Source: Unio delphinus (Eukaryota > Mollusca > Bivalvia > Unionida > Unionidae). From it: 64,000 bases of DNA. The stretch is taken from the NCBI GenBank assembly GCA_029339505.1, contig JAQISU010000181.1, positions 232,001 to 296,000 of the forward strand, given 5' to 3'. The position numbers and the translations under genes were made by a program. Of the stretch, positions 13,110 through 25,140 are shown in pieces (the first letter of the stretch is position 1; the number at the start of each line of letters is the position of its first letter). Below the pieces are notes generated by a model. It saw only the letters and a list, made by a program, of their open reading frames with translations, did not search any database and was not told the DNA's origin.

Positions 13110-13464
13110 AACATATGCAACATTTAACACACATTTAACAAATTCATTTATTGTCAGAAACTCACCATTAAATGTTTGGAGGGGTGTGTTGGTAGCTGCA
13201 GTATTTCATACTGGGTTATTTTATTTTATCTTTTATCTTGAGATAACTTGTTTAAACAACATATGCATCTAATATTGTGTTATTTTGCTATTAGTTAAAG
13301 CAATTTACTTTGTTCATCTTTTTAAGAACTAGAACTTTTTCTATAATGCCAAGCTTTTTGGATGTTTTGCCTTTTATTGGTTTTTTGCAATTAACTTTTA
13401 TCATTCGAATACTAATAAATAGCCAGTGTGTCACACAATCATTATATAAAGATCATATAGTTGT

Positions 13465-13600
13465 ATGCATACATGGGACTTTTTTATATAATTGTGTGTA
13501 TACATGGGACTTTTTTATATAATTGTGTGTATACATGGGACTCTTTTCACAATTGTGCATAGATATGGGACTTTGTCAATAATTGTATATATACATGATT
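13465..13600. repeat. Minisatellite, about 30-bp unit
   Basis: Four to five tandem units of the type GTATACATGGGACTTTTTTA plus TATAATTGTGT. More degraded copies of the ACATGGGAC core recur at about 13751 and 13800. Confidence 0.8.
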
Positions 13601-14696
13601 GACTAATACATAGATTGTCATTTAGTAATTTTTGTAATTATCTTTTACTGCTGGAAAACTAATCAAAAGTCAATGTTTCACAAAATCACTATTTTATCAT
13701 AATAATTCTAATAATTATTGGTATGTATGGAACATTAATGATTTCAAGTATACATGGGACATTCAAGAGTGTGTTCATACATGGATTTTAATGTTTGTAT
13801 GTCTACATAGGAGTTTACGGATATGTTATCATTTATTGTTTTGCCATTATTTTCTTTATCATTGGTAAACTTGTAAAAACCTAGTGTTTTACAATAATCA
13901 CCATTATGAAGAAAAACAATAAGCTGGACTTGAAATGCAAGCATCTCATACCTTGATAACACTCTGCTTGATATATTGGTCCATTCATATAGCTATCCTA
14001 AATAATATTCAGTTTATGTAGACTATTTCAACTATATATATCTGTTGTTAATTATCATAGAATATAAAGCATCTATAAAATTAATTTTTCAAAACATTTA
14101 AATTCAATTATTAACAGCACATATAAGACCTATTGTAGATATAAATAACCTATTACATAAGTAAGAGGGCTTACCTGTAGAAGTGATTTTGGAATGTGCA
14201 AGAAAAGATATGTCTTGCTTTGGTCTCAAAATGACAAAGTAGTTATCTACGGTATGTGAATTTTGTTTAGGAAAGTAATCAAATAAAATTAATTGACTTG
14301 CTCTCCCTATAAACTGAATTGTGTCCCATTTTTAACTGGAAAAGAAAGATTGTTGGTTTTTGTTACATTACTAAGATGACAACCTTCAGTGAAATCCATT
14401 TGAAGTGAATCCTTATTCCCTATTTTTGCACTTGTACAAAGTTGTTTTATGTCTAAGACACATTTGATCATTTTATCACATTGTATCACTTGATTGCTTT
14501 TTTCCCTTCATTTAACAATTTAGATAGCAGTGTTTCCATTTACCCTCATTTCCACTTCAGAGACCCCAAAATTCTTAAATTGACCCTCAGTTTTGACTCT
14601 CATTCTTACACCCATATGAGATACACTGTACATAGAGAAATGTAATGTGAATATCTACATTTATTTCCCTGTTGGAAATCAAATCATGTAACATGC

Positions 14697-14902
14697 TCTG
14701 AAAAGTAACTCTTGTAAATGATTTATGTATTGTTTATGTTTTCCATGTATTCTGAAAAGTAACTCTTGTAATGATTTATGTATTGTGTATGTTTCCCATG
14801 TATTCCTGAAAACTCTTGTAATGATTTATGTATTGTGTATGTTTTCCATGTATTCCTGAAAACTCTTGTAATGATTTATGTATTGTTCACGTTTCGCATG
14901 TA
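14697..14902. repeat. Minisatellite, about 53-bp unit, four copies
   Basis: Units contain CTGAAAAGTAACTCTTGTAA (or a shortened form), ATGATTTATGTATTGTGTAT and GTTTTCCATGTATT. Confidence 0.85.
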
Positions 14903-14919
14903 TTTTGGATATCTAAATA

Positions 14920-16190
14920 GTATTTTTATGCTTTAAATATATTTTTTAGTGAAGGTTATATATAGGACATGGATTTAAACATTGTTTGTGTAGGTGGCAG
15001 TGGTTGTGGCTTGTAGTGGGTGGGGCCTGGATTTCGTTTCAACCAGAATATTTGTTTTCTTTTATCAGAGTAATATGATGGATATAATTTGTTCAATTAG
15101 TTCCTTCCTCTACAAAGTTAGAGCAAAAATGTTTCTTTCATGTTTGGTCAATAGATATTTCAAAATGATAATCCCACCCCCAACCCATAAATTGGTTGAT
15201 TCATTACAGACTAATTAATTGCATATTGAAATGCTGTTGTAGATATTGCCTGCCATTAGATAAACCAGGCACAGAAGATTTTGCCAGACATAACTATCCC
15301 AGCATCATGTGGGCTATGTCCCTTTCTATCAAGGAGTAAGTCTAAGTAAGTTTAATCTCTGGTGTATAGGTTAATTTCAGCACTTACACAGGCTCTGTTC
15401 TTATTTGTACATAAATCATAATTGTTCAGGCAGATAATGAATGTAATATATCTATATATTATTTCCCTTGTATGCTACTTCATTTAATAGTATTTTTATG
15501 CTTAAAATGTAATTTTTTTAAAGGTTATATATAGAACATGGATTTGAACCATGGTTATGGTGGTTGCAGTTTTGGTGGCTTGTAGTCTGGATTTATTTTC
15601 AACCAGATCATTTAGTTTTCATTTATCATAGTACGATGATGGATAGAATTTGTTGAATTAATTTCTTCCTCTACAAAGTTAAAGCAAGATCGTTTCTTTC
15701 ATGTTGGGCCAATATATATTTAAAATGATAATCCCACCCCCAATCCATGAAATGATTAATACATTACAGGCTAATTAATTGCATATTGAAATCCATACCT
15801 GGTGCTCAGATTGAAGATTTAAAAATGTTGGACACATCTTCTGACCATGACATTCAGAAGACTTTTAATTCTCCAACTCAAATGCTGTTGTCGATATTGC
15901 CTGGCATTGGACAAACCAAGCACAGAAGAATTTGCCAGAAATAACTATTCCAGCATCTTGTGGGTTATTTCCCTTTCTATAAAGGAGTTAACTTTCCCCA
16001 GTAGGTTATGTGATAGTTCATAGTTTTGTAGAGCAAATATGTATAGGTTATTTACATAATTTCAGCAAAATTAGCACTTCAGCATGCCTTGTTCTTATTT
16101 GTCTACAAATCTTAATTGTTCAGGCAGATAATGCATGTAATATATCTATATATTCTTTCCCAGATTGCTATTTTCATTTATGTTCCATAT
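14920..16190. repeat. Tandem duplication of about 0.6 kb
   Basis: The segment from about 14920 to 15470 is repeated at about 15490-16160. Matching landmarks include GGTTATATATAGGACATGG / GGTTATATATAGAACATGG, CTTCCTCTACAAAGTTA, GATAATCCCACCCCCAA and GATATTGCCTGCCATTAGA / GATATTGCCTGGCATTGGA. The second copy holds about 100 bases (near 15790-15885) absent from the first. Confidence 0.8.
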
Positions 16191-16467
16191 AATATTGTCT
16201 CGCTTGCTTGGTGGTTATGATCATGCACAAAATGATTAACACTGGCTTGCACAAAACTTTGAATATTGAATTGCTACCACCATCAATAATGGAATATGCA
16301 ATCTTGCATTGTTTTTCATTTCTGTCTACTCAACAATTAAAGCCAATGGTTGAAGAAAAGACCTACCTGGTGGGGCCATGAATAATTTCTAGGTTGTGAC
16401 CCAAAGCCAGTCCTCTGATATACAGATGAGACCTAGAGGCGCATTCTGGTTACCTAAATGTATTGAT

Positions 16468-16469
<2 letters not shown>

Positions 16470-16556
<87 letters not shown>
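16470..16556. repeat. (TA)n microsatellite
   Basis: More than 40 uninterrupted TA dinucleotides. Confidence 0.95.
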
Positions 16557-16558
<2 letters not shown>

Positions 16559-16689
16559 GAAGTCACCTTTTAATAGCCATCTTTCAGTTATGCCTGTATT
16601 CCTGTACCCTTCTTCTCTCAGCAATTGTACCATGGTAAAACAATTCTATTACATTTTATACAACCCCTAAACCCAATTTAGTACTGTTT

Positions 16690-16832
16690 GGTATAAAGTA
16701 ATATGCTAATGAGATGGTAAAACAGTAATATGCTAACGAGATGGTAAAACGGTAATATGCTAATGAGATGGTGAGACAATAATATGCTAATTAGATGGTG
16801 AAGCAGTAATATGCTAATGAGATGATGAAACA
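16690..16832. repeat. Minisatellite, about 28-bp unit, five copies
   Basis: Five tandem units of GTAATATGCTAATGAGATGG plus TAAAACA with small variations. Confidence 0.9.
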
Positions 16833-17703
16833 AAGGGCCATATGAGAATGCTAAAGGAGTTTGTAAAGGTGAAATTAATACTTGTACCTTTGCTTAACAA
16901 AGCATGCTGAAGCTCTCATGTGAAAGGATAGCGTAAACTGAATGGTTTAAAGACTTCTTTTCTAATCACATGTACCTTTCATTAATGTATTAAAATTTTA
17001 GTCTTGATTACAGTTAAACTGGTTATTATAAAACTAATGAAGAAAGTTTGTCAAAATATGAATGAAAACTTGGAAAACAGTGTTAATGTTTATATAAGAA
17101 ACACCTTTTCATGCAATTTCGGAAGGGTTAAATGGGATATGGAGTATATAATCAGCATGTGTACATTTTGTAATTTTCCTTTTCTGCATGTATATCAGAT
17201 AACAAAGCTTAATTGATCTATGTTTTTCATTTTTAAACAAGACTGCATTACTATACATAGCAATGATTGTTATTAAATAGCTTTGTTTCAAAGAATTATA
17301 TGTAATAACATTCATATAATTTTTTTTTCTAACAGATGAAAAACATACCAGCATTATGTAAACAATAGATGAATGCCATTATATCATTCATTATGAGCTT
17401 TAGATAAAGACAAGGTACATTTACATACCCAATGTTATACCCCAACTATAACTAAATGAACATTACTGTCATTTCATTATAGTATTCATGGGGTACAAAT
17501 CGTGTGTGTACCTTCAACCTCAAATTTAAAGAGCCCCCATTTTTTTAAAAAATACTATGTTTCATTCTTAGATATCAACAAAGCTATTTGATTAAATCAA
17601 TATAATTTGTGTAATCTGGTAATAAAATATTAGCAGTTATATATGTTTTCCTTCTTTGAACCCTTTGAAACAACAGAATTATCAAACGTTTTATATTGTT
17701 TCA

Positions 17704-17753
17704 GTACACACACACACAGACACAAATAATCTAGGTGTGTGTGTGTGTGTGTG
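17704..17753. repeat. CA/GT inverted dinucleotide repeat
   Basis: A (CA)n tract at 17705-17725 is followed 14 bases later by a (GT)n tract at 17735-17752. The two tracts are complementary and can fold into a hairpin. Confidence 0.85.
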
Positions 17754-18123
17754 GTACCTGTGCCTTAAATCAATATGTTCTGAGATACGCAAGGACAGAG
17801 AGAAATGAGGAAAATATTAAGGTATTCAATCACTAGTAATACTAGGAATAAATAAAGAAAATAAATTATACAGGTTCAATAAATAATTCTGATTGATTCT
17901 TCATGAAACTGTTGTCAAACAAATTAAATCCTCATGAATGCAAGTCTCATTTTATTCCAGCACACTTAATCCTATTGGACAACATACAGTGTTGCTTGTG
18001 GGATCCCAGGGGCATGTGACACTGTCTTTCATCATCCAGTAAAGGGAACATAATACATTTTAAATAGAAAAATTAAAATTGTATACATTAATGCATTGGG
18101 AGTAGTAAAACCATAAAGTTATA

Positions 18124-19541
18124 CAGTGGGACCCCGCTATAACACGGTAGTTGAGAGCTATAGAATCCGACCATGTTATGAAGCGAACCGTGTTATAAGT
18201 AACCATGTACAATACCAGCACATTGTTGGATTTAATTTGGGGGAGGGGGTACATAAAGACGGGTGCGAAACTGCATGGCACAATTGCCATTTTTGATCAA
18301 TATATATTAAATGAGAAAATAATTTGCTTTGGTAACAGAAATTGCAGATATAATATATTACTTTATTCAGAGAACCATGCATTGGTACATACACGTGTCT
18401 AATTTATATATACATGTATAATCTATTGCATGAAAATAAGTATCAACACCGTATACTGACCAGCGAATCTTATAACATACATTGAATAATTATACAAATA
18501 TTTCCATCGAAAATATCCACACACGGATGTAAAATATTCATTAATTTTGTCACAGATCATTATTTGACTGAATTCAATGAAAAGAAAATAACAAAAATTA
18601 CGTAACGGGTGTACGTAATGAATGATGTCCGAAGATTAATGAACGTTGTCTGTATACATTTTATACCACTACATTTCTCATCTGTCAATAGTTATTATAT
18701 TTTGAAAAACTGAGATTTCTAGCAGCTTTCTGCTAATGTCACGTTTGCTCTTGGCAAAGTCAATTATAGTTCTCAGTTGTAGAATTCGAATTTACTAGTC
18801 AACAGATTGCATTAAACAACACCGCCAAGACACACGCACATGTTGGCGGCTTTTGTTTCTTTGATGCTGTATGAATCGTTGCACCCTAATTTTAACAAGT
18901 TTAGCTCGGCAGATCACTTTGATGATAAACAATGTACTTAAATTAATTGATTTATACATTCTGGTGAGAATCTTTTATCAACTCCCGCATTGGTTGTTGC
19001 TTAGTTGTGTACGAAATTAAGAGAACATATATCGGAGATTATTAGAGCAACGATTTTATTCGGAATGTATTCAAGACAAACGAAAAGTAGACACGATGGC
19101 TTCATTGCTCAGGGATCAGTAATAATAATATTAACACTTATGAGCTGTCATTTTTCAACAATAAACAAAGATCAAAGTTCTCAGTAGGCCCAGCAATTGG
19201 TTCGTATTTCCGATGTTTATTTTGGCACAAAACTAGAAGAAAATTGTTAATTTGTAAAATTTTAGGAGCCATACAACGATTATTTTATATTCGAATTTGT
19301 GTGATTTCCTCCCCAAAATGATAATACATTTTCTACACGTTCTTTTTCGCACTTTTTAGACGAGTATGAGAATGATAATTAAACTCTTGACGTATTTTAT
19401 TTTTCATACTTAAAAGATTGGGGGGGGGGGGGTTGAGAAAAATACCTGTAATAAATTACCTGAAATTTTGGGTGCCATGCCACGACCGCGTTATATCCGA
19501 ATTCGTGTTATGATGGGGCGCGTTATAGCGGGGTTTCACTG
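18124..19541. mobile_element. Non-autonomous Tc1/mariner-like (pogo/Tigger-type) transposon
   Basis: The left end after TA reads CAGTGGGACCCCGCTATAAC. The reverse complement of the right end reads CAGTGAAACCCCGCTATAAC. Further inside, both ends have runs of related 'CG(T)TATAA' blocks. A TA dinucleotide flanks each end (18122-18123 and 19542-19543), the target duplication of the Tc1/mariner group. The inner 1.4 kb has no transposase-like frame, so the copy would depend on an enzyme supplied elsewhere. Assignment to pogo/Tigger rests on remembered similarity of the terminal motif. Confidence 0.75.
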
Positions 19542-19984
19542 TATTATTTGCTTCAACAGTTTTTCCACCTAAATTACCAGTAATTTTCCTTGGACACTTA
19601 TGTTAATGTAATCCACATTTTATCATGTGGTCAAATAATGTATGACAACAGCTTCTTTGAATATATGGTTCACCTTAAATGAGCTGTACCATATAACTTT
19701 TGTAGTAGTGTCCACCAGCATTTATTATAATAAACATCCATATTTTCTTATTGTTTTCCAAAAAATGAATCATTAGCTTAAAAAAAAATTGTGTTTTTGC
19801 ATAAATTAGTATCTTTTGTTAATAATTCGGCCTCATAATAAAGGCAATCTTCCTTGGCATTAGTACGGCATTAACTTTGAAATTACCGTACAAAAGCAGC
19901 AATTACATAAGCAACTAAAGACAAAACCATGAATTTAAACAAATATGAACGTGTTTTATTTTCTTATTTCAGAAAACCTGAAAA

Positions 19985-20147
19985 TTGAGAGCCACTAAAA
20001 TAAATGATACCACACTATAACATGTTTTCCTTATCTTAGACAGTAGTGAAATGGAGCTTTTCCCCACTAAAATAAATGATACATGTACCACAATATATGT
20101 TTTCCTTAATATAGAGAGTAGTGAAGTAAAATGGAGATTTTCCCCAC
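19985..20147. repeat. Two-copy tandem repeat, about 80 bp
   Basis: Both copies have CCACTAAAATAAATGATAC, then GTTTTCCTTA, AGTAGTGAA, ATGGAG and TTTTCCCCACT. Confidence 0.8.
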
Positions 20148-20215
20148 TGCCTCGGGGCTAAATGAAAATAAGTCGAAGTAAACTTTTAAAGTGCAACTTT
20201 AGACTCAGTCTTCCC

Positions 20216-20218
<3 letters not shown>

Positions 20219-20266
<48 letters not shown>

Positions 20267-20273
20267 CACACGA
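20219..20273. repeat. (CA)n microsatellite
   Basis: About 26 CA dinucleotides with one CG interruption. Confidence 0.95.
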
Positions 20274-20279
20274 ACATGC

Positions 20280-22533
20280 ACCAATACAGCCCTACCACAA
20301 ATAAACATTGAAGCCAGTGTTAGGACTCGGGCTCTGAGCTTTTGATAAAGAGTATTAAGAGGCTTTTGCGCTAGGCGAATAAAAGTGTTTGAGAGGTATT
20401 CACATCTTGCAAGCAAGAATGTTTTTCAATTGGTATTAACCCCATTCCCCCCAGCTATCATTTTGCGAGTGTGAAGTCATTTAAATTAAGTTAGCCTGAC
20501 CAGACATGCAGAGACAACAAAAGGAAAGCACTTTACATAAACCATATCGGTTTGAAACATGTATACGATTTGTATTACTCTATTAGTACAAGTTTTTCAC
20601 ATTAATTGATAGGTGTCATTATATCTAGATGACATTCCAATAACATTTTAAAGAAAGATGTTAAACATATTAATACAAATGATTATCCACTGACAGTCTA
20701 TATTATGCAACTTTGTATCAAAACTATTTATGGGTATCTTTTTATACAAGTTTATTAGATTGATCACCTTAGTAATAGATGTAATAATAATTACCATTGT
20801 TTATACGAATATAACTAATACAAGTGTAGTTCTCCTCTTGATAACATACAAACGTAGTTGCATGAGTATACTGCTATTTTCACATATATCTCTGTGGATA
20901 AAATATATTAGATAATCCTTCACGATTAGTCATTATGTTTTATTATATTGCTGGATTCAAATATTTCCTAGGATCGGTTTATCTAAAACAATAGTTCTCT
21001 ACTGCGATATAATAGTAAAGAAGCAATTCAATTTCTACATTCATCAAACACATCATCAGACAATAGCTTAGAAGTAACTTTGTCCTAATGGAATCAAATA
21101 TTTTCCGGTTCATGTTCTTGGTATATGTACCTTCTTTTCTTTCCAATGCTTTTCTCGAAATAATTATCAATCTGAAATCCTAAAGAAGAGCTAAATGATC
21201 AAACATCAGACAACGTTCTGTCAGTATATGTTACTCTAGTGGCATTATGAATTAATTGCAGTATAAAATAAACTGAATTGTTGTGTGCCGGGGTTGTGTG
21301 CGTTAGCTGCTCATTGTCTTAATTTTCTTAGATTTTTATTAATTATGATTCTTTGTCACCACTGACGACATTCACGTATGGCGTGCCAGAATTGAGCAGA
21401 AACTCAATTTACAGTTTGATAAACTAGTGGAACAAAAGGTTATATTTACATTGAACTTGACCATTTAAAGTCTAAATTGTCAAACAGGTTTAATGGTTTA
21501 TACAGAAAGTGATTCTTGCATGTGTTTTATATGTTCATCTAGTACAAGTACAAGAAATACGTTTGCATTTCTTCGTTAACTAGAAGAGTCAACTTATTCT
21601 CTGTACGAGAGCAAGAAATACAGTTTGGTATACTTACGTTTAAAGCTAAGGTCCATTTTTTATTTACCTATAAGTTACAATTGTAAAATATACAATAATG
21701 GTTAGAAGACATTAATCTGTTATTATCGCACATGATTTCAACTAAGAAACATCTAGGTCAATGAGCTACTAGTGTTGGCATATCAATTCCGTTTCTTTCG
21801 AATAGCGACATGGTGGTTGATGATTTATGTTGTAAGGTTTATATCTTCAGAGCTGATCCTATGTTCATATTAATTTATGTTTGTTTCATCAGGGGTAGGG
21901 CGTTTTAAATTAAGGTGATTTAAAATTTATTTAGAAATAATGATGTCTACAAAATTTGTTTTGGAAATTACATATTTTTATTTAATTGTCTCATTGAAGG
22001 TAGGGTGTTAAAATTTTTTAAATGAAAATCAAACTTTTTTTTATTTGTTGTTGTAGTTCAGCAGCAAATGTTCGGCTTTTGAAAACAAAATTAATTTACA
22101 TTGGACATTTGATTGTTTTTAATTCATTGTGATTTTTCTGAGGGTGGTTAGGCGTTTGATATTTGAAAATTGAAATATAACTTTTTTAGTATGTGATATT
22201 GACTCAAGAAATACACGCTATCAGCTGCTTCCATGTGGTTTCTTTGGTTTTGACACGGTAGATAGGATAGTAAATGTATAAAATCCCAACCGTCTCTCTT
22301 TTTTTTTTTTTTTTTTTTTTTTTAAAAGGTAAGTGTTGAATGTGAAGCTCAGTAAACATTGTTTGTACATGTAGGTGCTGATGAGTCAGGAAAATCTTCG
22401 TCAGCCAAGATGAGTACCGACTCATGGAGTTTCACCAAGTTAAATCCAAATAAAGTCCAAAGGGGCAGTTTATTTATTTGCCTGCAGACGTTTCACATAT
22501 GTAATATTAAATTTCCCAAAAATTCCCAAGAGA
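20280..22533. other. Non-coding stretch left of the Polinton
   Basis: No gene is supported. A T-run of about 25 bases ends near 22323. A short plus-strand open segment at about 22373-22460, preceded by ACATGTAG, reads GADESGKSSSAKMSTDSWSF. It could be an exon but has no confirming partner. Confidence 0.4.
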
Positions 22534-22903
22534 AGCAGCAGAGGAGGTGAATCCTACAACTTTTTAGAAGCGTCGATTTAGCAATATGAGGCCTCTTCGA
22601 AATGCTTAATAGAAGCCTCCATTCAGCTAAATAAAATTTAAAAAAAACGACGCCACCCACTCCATGGATTTAATTTATGTAGTTAACGATGAGTTATGAG
22701 TGAAGAATCCTAATTTTACAGGCGATTTTTAGCAAACTGAGGCCTCCTCGAAATGCTTAATAGAAACCTCCATTGGGTAAAAATGACGCCAAACCTCGTT
22801 GTAATTCGCCCCCTCTGCTGCTATGGATTTAATTTATGTAGTTAACGATGAGTTATGAGTTATTCAGCAAAACAATTAAAAAAAAAACGACGTCATTGAT
22901 ATT
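22534..22903 (+). repeat. Left terminal inverted repeat of the Polinton
   Basis: The repeat aligns with the reverse complement of the right end over about 330 bases with scattered substitutions. It contains sub-repeats: the block GAGGCCTC(C/T)TCGAAATGCT at 22588-22623 and 22739-22774, and ATGGATTTAATTTATGTAGT at about 22663 and 22823. Compared with the right repeat it lacks most of a third sub-unit, resuming at the A-run plus CGACGTCATT near 22878. Confidence 0.9.
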
Positions 22904-22927
22904 GTCGCGTCGGGTTAATAAATTATT

Positions 22928-23591
22928 TCAACCAAATTTTTGATCGAGTCCGATACGATATCGTGTTTGAGGGTCATGCAAATTTATTGTTATAAATCCG
23001 TGTGGGACCAACTGAGCGTCACTAAAGAAATTTTGAAATTGATTGAAGTCCATATCGGAACACCATGTCTGCCAAATATTTCGTAGTGTATGTATGTGTA
23101 TCAACGCCGTTGAATATAGCAAAAATATTACAGTTATCTCTGATCACTTTTGGAATCTGAGTGTAGCGTTGAGTGACATATATCACGTCAGTGTTTTTGT
23201 GACGCCCACGGGAAAATATTCTAGCTGGGTTTTTTTTATTGTCTAACAGTACGTCATCGTATACAACTAAATTGTTAATGCTCCCATCAAGGGCATCCAC
23301 GGATGGTGCATCATTGATATCGGTTATAAACTCAATGACGTTCTCACCTTTAATTTCTAAAGCGTTTTCGTTAAAGTCTTTTAATACTTCTTAGCATCGC
23401 TGATCATCTACACTAGGAGTAACTAAATACAACTTATCCCACTTCATCCATCTCATTAATAAATTGAGTAATAATTGCGTCTTGCCAGATCCAGATGGCC
23501 CGATTATAATTGCGTGGATAGAGTTTGGTAGCGCTGCATGATGCTTAACTGGTTCTCTTGTTTTAGTCGCTGAAAAATCAATTACATTCAT
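22928..23591 (-). pseudogene. FtsK/HerA-type (A32-like) packaging ATPase
   Basis: The product would pump the element's DNA into capsids using ATP. The minus-strand frame starts at 23591. The Walker A loop GPSGSGKTQLL lies about 30 residues in, preceded by the typical HHAALPNSIHAIIIG strand. A Walker B-like LVVYDDVLL follows, then a GRHKNTDVIYVTQRY segment corresponding to the sensor region of this family. The length of about 220 residues is normal. Two breaks are seen: an in-frame TAA at 23391-23393, where the same frame continues on both sides, and a frameshift near 23040-23060, after which the C-terminus (NQFQNFFSDAQL...) reads to 22928. The gene starts 18 bases from the oppositely directed zinc-ribbon gene, so the two probably share a divergent promoter region. 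The family identification is secure. Confidence 0.9.
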
Positions 23592-23608
23592 ATTACTATA
23601 AATAAATT

Positions 23609-24144
23609 ATGGACCTATATTGTGTGAAGTGTAAAACGCGTACGAGCACAAATGATGTGACGACGATTACAACTAAAAATAACAGATCAGCACTTACTGG
23701 TAGGTGTGCAACATGTGGTATAAAAAAATATAGATTTGTTTCCCTTGGTGAAACCAAGGATTTTAAAAAACAAGAGGAGGTGATATTGCAGCCAAGTTAG
23801 CAAAACTCCCTGGAACCCCATGGGCAAAGTATCCATGATAAAAACACCTTCCAGGACATAGCTACTGTGGCCCTGGAACACGATTAGATATCAGACTCGA
23901 GTATCAAAACCAACCCAAACCCGGTGAAGAACCAATAAACGCTATTGATAAGGCGTGTCAAGCTCATGATGTTGCATATAAAAGCAGCAATTTGCAGCAT
24001 AGACATCTAGCAGATGTGAAATTAATTCATGCGTTAAATGCTATTCTTGACTCCGTCAAGGATATATCTTTCAAAGAAAAATTGGCTTCATGGTTAGTAA
24101 AATCAGCTATGAAAGGCAAATTGATGATGGGCGCTGGTAATTAA
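23609..24144 (+). pseudogene. Zinc-ribbon plus phospholipase A2 capsid-type protein
   Basis: The N-terminus (from 23609) has two CxxC pairs, CVKC and CATC, with the TKNNR and KKYRFV segments of a short viral zinc-ribbon family I know as DUF5679. A frameshift near 23770-23785 moves the reading to a frame with KLAKLPGTPWAKYP, then two adjacent stops, TGA and TAA, at 23836-23841. In the same frame a parvovirus-type phospholipase A2 domain follows: the calcium-loop YCGPGT and the catalytic AHDVAY helix with a downstream aspartate in HRHLADVKL. It ends MMGAGN at 24144. Such domains in parvovirus and adintovirus-like capsid proteins open endosomal membranes during entry; here that role is inferred. 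The integrase start codon lies 4 bases downstream, so the two are likely co-expressed. This copy is inactivated by the three breaks. Confidence 0.85.
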
Positions 24145-24148
24145 TAAT

Positions 24149-25140
24149 ATGGAATCTATTTATTATTCTCCGAGAGGATACTGGAGGGGTAGCGCTGCAA
24201 TCAGTAAACTCGCCAGTGCCGCAAAAGTGAAAAGGGCCACTGCGGCTAATTGGTTATCCAAACAGGCTATATGGCAAATCTATTTACCGCATCCTAAACA
24301 AATCAACTTCTCACATTTTGATGTTATCGTACCCAATGAAGTTCATCAAGCTGATTTATTATTTTTACCACATGACGACGGTTATAAATACGCGCTAACC
24401 GTAGTTGATGTTGCGAGTCGATACAAACAAGCAGAACCACTAAAAACAAAGTCGGCCACTGAAGTAGCTTCTGCATTTGAAAGGATTTATCGACGAGGCC
24501 CACTACACTGGCCAAATCTATTACAAGTTGATCCTGGCAAGGAATTTCAAGGTGTGGTTGCATCCACAATGAAACATCACAATGTCACCATCAGACGAGG
24601 GCATGCTGCGCTACATCGCGATCAGGCAATTGTTGAACGATTTAATCGGACTCTTGCTGAGCGGTTATTTGGATATCAATACGCGAAAGAATTCATTCAA
24701 GAAAAAAGATCTCGTAAATGGGTCAAAAGGTTACCAGGAGTAGTTGCAGCGCTAAATAACGAGATTACCAGAGCAATCAATATGAAACCTAACAACGCAA
24801 TAAAAAGGAAGTATATACCACAACCACAAAAGATAACGTTTTTCAGCCAATTCTCAGCAATGTCACCGTGAAATATTTATATGAACCAGGAGAGCTTGAA
24901 AGTGGTAGAAAAAGGGCTACTGATCCTATTTGGAGTGTCACTACGCATAAAATATCTACTATAACACGATCAACTGGTAGACCGTCAATCTATAGATTGG
25001 ATTCAACCGCCCCTCAGCGGGGGTTTACACGCGAACAACTACAAGTGATTCCTGACGATACTCAATTGCCACCGCATGGTCTTAACCAGCGCCGTTGCGT
25101 CTGTTCCACTCAAGACAAGTCAACATCACATTGTTTCTGA
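24149..25140 (+). pseudogene. Retroviral-type DDE integrase of the Polinton
   Basis: The product would join the element's ends to target DNA. The first frame (24149-24871, 240 residues) has the RNase H-like rve core. The catalytic residues appear to be D69 (HQADLLF), D128 (QVDPGKEF) and E163 (IVERFNRTLAER). The spacing between the last two is 34 residues as counted. An HTH-like N-terminus with RATAANWLSKQA and PHP precedes the core; the classical HHCC zinc pair is not obvious. A frameshift at about 24845-24870 separates the C-terminal chromo/SH3-like tail, which reads on from KYLYEPGELESGRKRATDPI to GFTREQLQVIPDDTQLPP. The tail frame runs to 25140 and overlaps the end of the convergent polymerase gene by about 58 bases. 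Apart from that one break the core is intact. Identity is secure. Confidence 0.93.

Noticed and set aside
22359..22550. Possible host exon immediately left of the Polinton
   Set aside because: An acceptor-like ACATGTAG and about 30 plausible residues exist, but no donor, neighbouring exon or family could be recognised.
24324..24569. Minus-strand frame inside the integrase
   Set aside because: Antisense shadow of the conserved integrase core.
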